From NCBI GenBank assembly GCA_030641465.1, contig DAOWHK010000122.1, positions 1 through 9,781 on the forward strand: a stretch of DNA of 9,781 nt, given 5' to 3'. A program made the translations under genes and the position numbers. This stretch comes from Parachlamydiales bacterium. GTDB taxonomy: Bacteria; Chlamydiota; Chlamydiia; Chlamydiales; Simkaniaceae. Shown here piece after piece: positions 6,133-9,781 of this stretch. The stretch's first letter is position 1. Each line of letters begins with the position of its first letter. The notes beneath the pieces were generated by a model that saw nothing but the letters and a program-made list of their open reading frames with translations, was not told where the DNA came from and did no database searches.

Positions 6133-7500
6133 ATGAATAAGGCAACTCAGGCAAAACTTCGGAAAGAAAATGGGCAAATCCTTAAGCGTCTTACAGATGC
6201 GTTTGGTGATACAGTGGTGGATAAGATTTTAGGGGATATCCACTCAAAATACCGGGATGCCTTTGCCTCTGGAAATGAGCCACTTGCGCTTTATGAAGAG
6301 CATATTGCAGAAAGAGCTAAGCATTTAATGGGGCTAGAGGCCATGAGCAATACGATGAGTAGCATTAAAAAGCCATCTCCTGCCCAAATAAAGAAGAATT
6401 TGGCAGAGACAAAAGCTTTTCGTGAGCTCTTAGGGGAAAAATTTCCGAAGAAAATAATTGAGGAGATTAGGACGCATATTCCAAAAGGGCTGCAGCAGAA
6501 AGTAGACAAAGGGGAGATCTCAGAAGTGTTGCATATGGAAATCTTGGTGCAAAAATGCCTCAGCTTGCAGGACTTGCAAAATGCTCTGAAAAAAGAGGCT
6601 TTTTTGCCAAATGCCGTAAGAAGACTGCCTTCTCCAGAAAAACTATTGCAAGTTCTTGAGAAAGCAACCGTTGAGGAGTACCACTACGAGCCGTCCAAAG
6701 AGAGAAAAACCGGCACCTTTTTTTTCACAAGTGGAAAGCAACAGTTTGTTGTAAAACTGTTGGATGAGCCAAGAGAGGAGCTTTTTGCTTCAAGGCTACT
6801 ATCGCTTGGAGGTGTTAAAACGCCCGATATGAGGGTTATTCCTCAGCAATCCTCCCTTGGAAAAGTCCTTTTTCAAAAATTGGAAGATTTTTCCTTGAAT
6901 GCAGAAGAGAGTTTTTCTGTTATAAAACCGATGTATTATTTAGTCATGACTTGGGAAGAAGGGGTTTTGGGCGAATTTTACCAAGAAAAAAAACCGCCAA
7001 AAGCATCCCATTTTGAAGAAATTGGCGAAATGGCAGCGATTGATCTTTTCCTCTATAATACCGAGCGCTTTAGCTTAATAGGCGAGCCCAATGCACATAA
7101 TTTCTTTCTTTTTGAAGGAGGCTCAGTTGCGATCGATCAACGGGCTAAACTACAAAAAAGTCCCTCGCAAATTCTTAGTATTGATCCCTTTGAGAGGGCT
7201 CAAGAAATTGCACTCGAAATCATAGCTTGTAAAAAAAAACCCTCAAAAAATGCGGAAATACTTTTTGAAGGACTTCCAGAAGGCATAAAAAAAAGTTGCG
7301 CCCGAGAAAAAGCACTAAAGCATCTTCAAAAAGGCCTTGTAAAAGGACTCATCAAAGTCTCGGTTTTTACAACGAACGATCTTAAAAAAATCTATGATCA
7401 AGTTCATTTGCATGGATCTAACGTCGAAGATGTTGATTTAGAAGCTTATCAGAAAATGCTTATATGGCTTCATAAAGCAGTATGTGAGGCAGGGTTTTAA
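6133..7500 (+). CDS. Kinase-like protein, copy 1 of a tandem pair (candidate effector)
   Basis: A 455-residue protein, homologous along its length to the next gene. The N-terminal half has two similar helical modules about 80 residues apart (around 15-60 and 95-140), each with a pattern L-x3-F-x3-[IV][IV]-x2-I-x3-I. The C-terminal half shows an order of motifs like actin-fragmin kinase and PI3K-like folds. These are FVVK with K208 as candidate phosphate-binding lysine, EELFASRLLSLGGVKTPD (215-232) as helix C and turn, YYLVMTWEEG (268-277) as hinge, DLFLYNTER (304-312) and PNAHNFFLF (319-327) as catalytic loop with N323, and AIDQ with D335 as candidate metal-binding aspartate. The usual catalytic Asp before Arg is Glu (E311). 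A helical C-terminal domain follows. No signal peptide or membrane helix is seen. The kinase assignment is inference from motifs; alternatively this is a chlamydia-specific family of unknown fold. Confidence 0.85.
   Translation: MNKATQAKLRKENGQILKRLTDAFGDTVVDKILGDIHSKYRDAFASGNEPLALYEEHIAERAKHLMGLEAMSNTMSSIKKPSPAQIKKNLAETKAFRELLGEKFPKKIIEEIRTHIPKGLQQKVDKGEISEVLHMEILVQKCLSLQDLQNALKKEAFLPNAVRRLPSPEKLLQVLEKATVEEYHYEPSKERKTGTFFFTSGKQQFVVKLLDEPREELFASRLLSLGGVKTPDMRVIPQQSSLGKVLFQKLEDFSLNAEESFSVIKPMYYLVMTWEEGVLGEFYQEKKPPKASHFEEIGEMAAIDLFLYNTERFSLIGEPNAHNFFLFEGGSVAIDQRAKLQKSPSQILSIDPFERAQEIALEIIACKKKPSKNAEILFEGLPEGIKKSCAREKALKHLQKGLVKGLIKVSVFTTNDLKKIYDQVHLHGSNVEDVDLEAYQKMLIWLHKAVCEAGF
7491..7494 (+). 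promoter_or_regulatory. Shine-Dalgarno site supporting a TTG start at 7501
   Basis: AGGG inside the last codons of the upstream gene lies 6 nt before TTG at 7501, which directly follows the TAA stop. The next in-frame ATG is 35 codons further on and would cut into the part conserved with copy 1, so TTG is the likely start, with translational coupling. Confidence 0.6.
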
Positions 7501-8850
7501 TTGGAAAGCTCTCAAAACAATTCCCTAAAGCAATTACGAAATGAATTAAGTAAGGCCAACTATCAAATATTAAGAGAGCTTGAGCTAGAATTTGGAAAAG
7601 AAGTAATGGATATCCTTCTTCTTGATAGCTCCGTTTTTTTTAAGCAGGGGATATTAGAAGGAACGCTTGATCTTGTAAAATATGAGAAAGAGCTCTTTCA
7701 GATGGCATTCCAAATCGCTTTTTTTCAAAAAATGCCCCTTAGGGAAAAGAAGAGCGTAGAAAATCAGGTAGAGAGCAATAAAGAAGTTATAGAGGAACTT
7801 TTAAAAAAATACGCAAAAAAAACCGTAGATGCCATGTTTACACTTTTTACCAAATCACTTTGGAATGATGTGAAAACCGGGAGTATTCGCTTAAAAAGTT
7901 CAAAGGATGTTCTTAAGAAAAAATGTCATGAGCTTGAGATTGGAAAAACAAAAAAGGATCCTTCTCAAAAAAGCAGAAAAATAGCGCCATTTAAGAGTCG
8001 AGACGATGTCGGAAAATGGCTTAAAGATACAAAAATTGTTAAAGAAACCTCAAATGGCTTTATTTTTGCAAAGAATCTGCAGAAATTTTTGATAAGGCCC
8101 TCACTGCATCCAAGTGGGGAGTTTTTTGCGCAGCAATTTTTGCTCGCATCTGGCGTGAAGACGCAAGATATCTTCCTTATTCCAAAAAAATCGGGAATCG
8201 GTCGAACAGTTTTGCAAAAAATCCAAACATTTATGGCTGCAGACTTAAGTAAAATAGACCATTTTGTCATGATCGAAGACGGGGTAGGGATTCCTCTCGA
8301 TCAGATCACACGAGCAGCATTAGACATTCTTATAAAAAATGATCCAAAGGCAATAGATAAAATCCTTTTTGATCTTGGGAAAGTTTTTTCTTATGATCTT
8401 TTTCTCCATGTTGAAGAAAGACTCTTTTTTTTAGAGAATACATGCCTCGAAAATATACTCATTTTAACAGCTAAAAATAAATGCATAGGAGCTATCTCCA
8501 TTAAACATATCGCATCGCTTCATGAAGAAAATCAGAAAAATTCCATTTTTTATAAAGATCCCTTTGGTAATGCAGAAAAAGTCCTTTTTGACATTCTTGA
8601 TAGAGTGAAAAAAAACTCCATTTGCATGCAGGCACTCTTTGAGTCGTTACATCCTAGCATTCGCGAAAGACTCGATCCAAAAGATTGTGAAGAGAAACTT
8701 CGAAAAGGAGCACGCGCTGGAATTGTAGAGATTGCAAACCTGGATGCAGAAATGCTAGATAGTTTACAGCAAGAGGTCATCCCAATAGACGTTTATAAAA
8801 AAATGCTTTTTCTTTTCAAACAAGCGTTTTTTTCTTCTAAAATATTCTAG
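7501..8850 (+). CDS. Degenerate kinase-like protein, copy 2 of the tandem pair (candidate pseudokinase)
   Basis: A 449-residue paralogue of the preceding gene, starting with TTG directly after its stop. Two helical N-terminal modules are again visible (about 22-65 and 95-140). The C-terminal half aligns with copy 1: FAQQFLLASGVKTQDIFLI (209-227) matches the helix-C region, GRTVLQKIQTF matches GKVLFQKLEDF, DHFVMIEDGVG (253-263) matches the hinge, and DLFLHVEER and ENILIL match the catalytic loop with N318 kept. Two key positions differ: the FVVK lysine is arginine (R199 in FLIR), and the AIDQ aspartate is lysine (K335 in SIKH). If the fold is kinase-like, this copy should be catalytically dead or altered and may act as a partner or regulator of copy 1. 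The C-terminal helical domain (DPF... onward) also aligns. It probably forms an operon with copy 1. The function is not established. Confidence 0.83.
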   Translation: MESSQNNSLKQLRNELSKANYQILRELELEFGKEVMDILLLDSSVFFKQGILEGTLDLVKYEKELFQMAFQIAFFQKMPLREKKSVENQVESNKEVIEELLKKYAKKTVDAMFTLFTKSLWNDVKTGSIRLKSSKDVLKKKCHELEIGKTKKDPSQKSRKIAPFKSRDDVGKWLKDTKIVKETSNGFIFAKNLQKFLIRPSLHPSGEFFAQQFLLASGVKTQDIFLIPKKSGIGRTVLQKIQTFMAADLSKIDHFVMIEDGVGIPLDQITRAALDILIKNDPKAIDKILFDLGKVFSYDLFLHVEERLFFLENTCLENILILTAKNKCIGAISIKHIASLHEENQKNSIFYKDPFGNAEKVLFDILDRVKKNSICMQALFESLHPSIRERLDPKDCEEKLRKGARAGIVEIANLDAEMLDSLQQEVIPIDVYKKMLFLFKQAFFSSKIF

Positions 8851-8906
8851 AAAAGAATGCGTCTATTAATTACAATTATTTATTAAATTAATTAATAGGT
8901 AATCAA

Positions 8907-9781
8907 ATGACAACAATTAATACAATAACTGCGATGACAAATGGACCCTTTCCTCAAATCTTGGAATTTGTTGGAGATCCCCAGGTAACTTCTCTTGTGA
9001 GTCGATCTTGGAGAGATCATACGAGGGAATCTACAAATAGCGCGCTCTACAGTATGGGACTAATAATGCCTGGAAAACCAACAATTGTGGAAGAAATACG
9101 TGCGCTATTTCTTCATGCGGTTAAAGAGCATCGTCATCTTATTCCAAGAGATGGAGCAAGAATTTATGAACAGCATCCGTCGCTTTCACGTGAAAGATAT
9201 GCTCGCATTATAGAAGACGTCTCCCTTGCCAAGGCAAATGAGCGGGAAAAATTTTGGAGAGAAGCAAAGAAAGGGTACTCAATAATGATGGCCCTACTTG
9301 ATGGTTTTGAGTATACGAACGCAGATGAGTTAATAAAGAGGCTTGAAGAAAAGTCAGGAATTCAACCCTTTGTCAGTCTGCATAGTTTGTATATTACAGA
9401 CAAGGGGCTTCGTCATTTATCTGGGGACATTGGACGGTTTGTTAATCTAGAAACTTTGTCATTACGTATGAACCGCTTACCTTCTTTACCAAGGGAGGTT
9501 GGTCATCTTACTGCATTACGTTCTTTGAATCTTAGTTATAACGCGTTAAAAGTTTTTCCTTCAGAAATTTGGCATTTAAGCAAACTTGAGCGGTTAGACT
9601 TGAGTTACAATCAGTTAGCAATTCTTCCTTCCGAAATTGGAAATCTTCGTCAATTAGAAGAATTGAATCTTGAAGGAAATCAATTGCAAGTGTTGCCAAT
9701 GGAAATGGGGGAGCTTGCAAATTTAACGAATTTAGAGCTTGCAGAAAACGTACACTTAATAGGACGTGGAGAGCTTTGGGG
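8907..9781 (+). CDS. F-box-like / leucine-rich-repeat protein (5' part, runs off window)
   Basis: The frame is open for 291 codons up to the right edge. Residues about 13-42 form a degenerate F-box-like segment (FPQILEF, a DP turn, then VSRSW), parallel to that of the protein at 2340-3248. A helical middle part (45-150) of unknown family is rich in Arg, Lys and Glu. Leucine-rich repeats of about 23 residues begin near 156 and continue to the edge, for example LRSLNLSYNALKVFPSEIW (204-222) and LERLDLSYNQLAILPSEIG (227-245), the plant/bacterial-like LPxxIGxLxxL class. No signal peptide is seen. The start has AGGT 6 nt upstream and lies 56 nt after the tandem kinase-like genes, so it may be co-transcribed with them. 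A host-directed adaptor role is inferred from the domain combination. The full length is unknown. Confidence 0.88.
   Translation, partial: MTTINTITAMTNGPFPQILEFVGDPQVTSLVSRSWRDHTRESTNSALYSMGLIMPGKPTIVEEIRALFLHAVKEHRHLIPRDGARIYEQHPSLSRERYARIIEDVSLAKANEREKFWREAKKGYSIMMALLDGFEYTNADELIKRLEEKSGIQPFVSLHSLYITDKGLRHLSGDIGRFVNLETLSLRMNRLPSLPREVGHLTALRSLNLSYNALKVFPSEIWHLSKLERLDLSYNQLAILPSEIGNLRQLEELNLEGNQLQVLPMEMGELANLTNLELAENVHLIGRGELW

Noticed and set aside
7965..8270. 101-residue minus-strand open frame inside copy 2
   Set aside because: It is a reverse-strand shadow of a real gene, with no promoter or ribosome site and a composition typical of antisense reading.
8823..8860. Possible terminator hairpin after copy 2 (GCG...T run and AGAAAAGAATGC)
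   Set aside because: The stem has several mismatches and no T-tract follows it, so termination here is not supported and read-through into the LRR gene remains possible.

Overview
The window looks like a chromosomal segment of a member of the phylum Chlamydiae, most likely an amoeba-associated 'environmental' chlamydia rather than a Chlamydiaceae pathogen. The partial ClpC at the left edge closely resembles chlamydial ClpC. It lies head-to-head with a short LplA/LipM-family gene, a neighbourhood I recall from Chlamydia trachomatis (CT285-CT286). The DNA is AT-rich and densely coding. F-box-like/leucine-rich-repeat proteins and a eukaryote/archaeal-type prolyl-tRNA synthetase point away from Chlamydiaceae. 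Species assignment is not possible from the sequence alone.

Layout, left to right. (1) 1-1451, minus: N-terminal half of ClpC. (2) 1637-2356, plus: lipoate-ligase/octanoyltransferase-family protein, divergent from clpC. (3) 2340-3248, minus: F-box-like plus LRR protein whose 3' end overlaps the previous gene by 17 bp. (4) 3249-3392: short divergent promoter region with two good sigma70-type promoters. (5) 3393-4898, plus: proS, eukaryote/archaeal-type, with a degraded C-terminal zinc site. (6) 4895-5965, minus: unrecognised helical protein whose stop codon shares the same TTAA with the proS stop. (7) 5966-6132: very AT-rich divergent region with two perfect palindromes. (8) 6133-7500 and 7501-8850, plus: a tandem pair of homologous proteins with no spacer, each with a duplicated helical N-terminal module and a C-terminal half resembling an atypical (actin-fragmin-kinase / PI3K-like) kinase fold. 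(9) 8907 to the right edge, plus: a second F-box-like plus LRR protein, truncated by the window end. I see no tRNA, rRNA, CRISPR array or insertion sequence.

Functionally the window mixes housekeeping (protein quality control, lipoylation, proline charging) with a set of probable host-interaction genes. The two F-box-like/LRR proteins could act as substrate adaptors for a host SCF-type ubiquitin ligase. The tandem kinase-like pair is the most interesting part: the first copy keeps the putative phosphate-binding lysine and metal-binding aspartate, the second has lost both. That suggests an enzyme/pseudoenzyme pair translated from one message. The kinase-fold assignment rests on reading motifs by eye and is inference.
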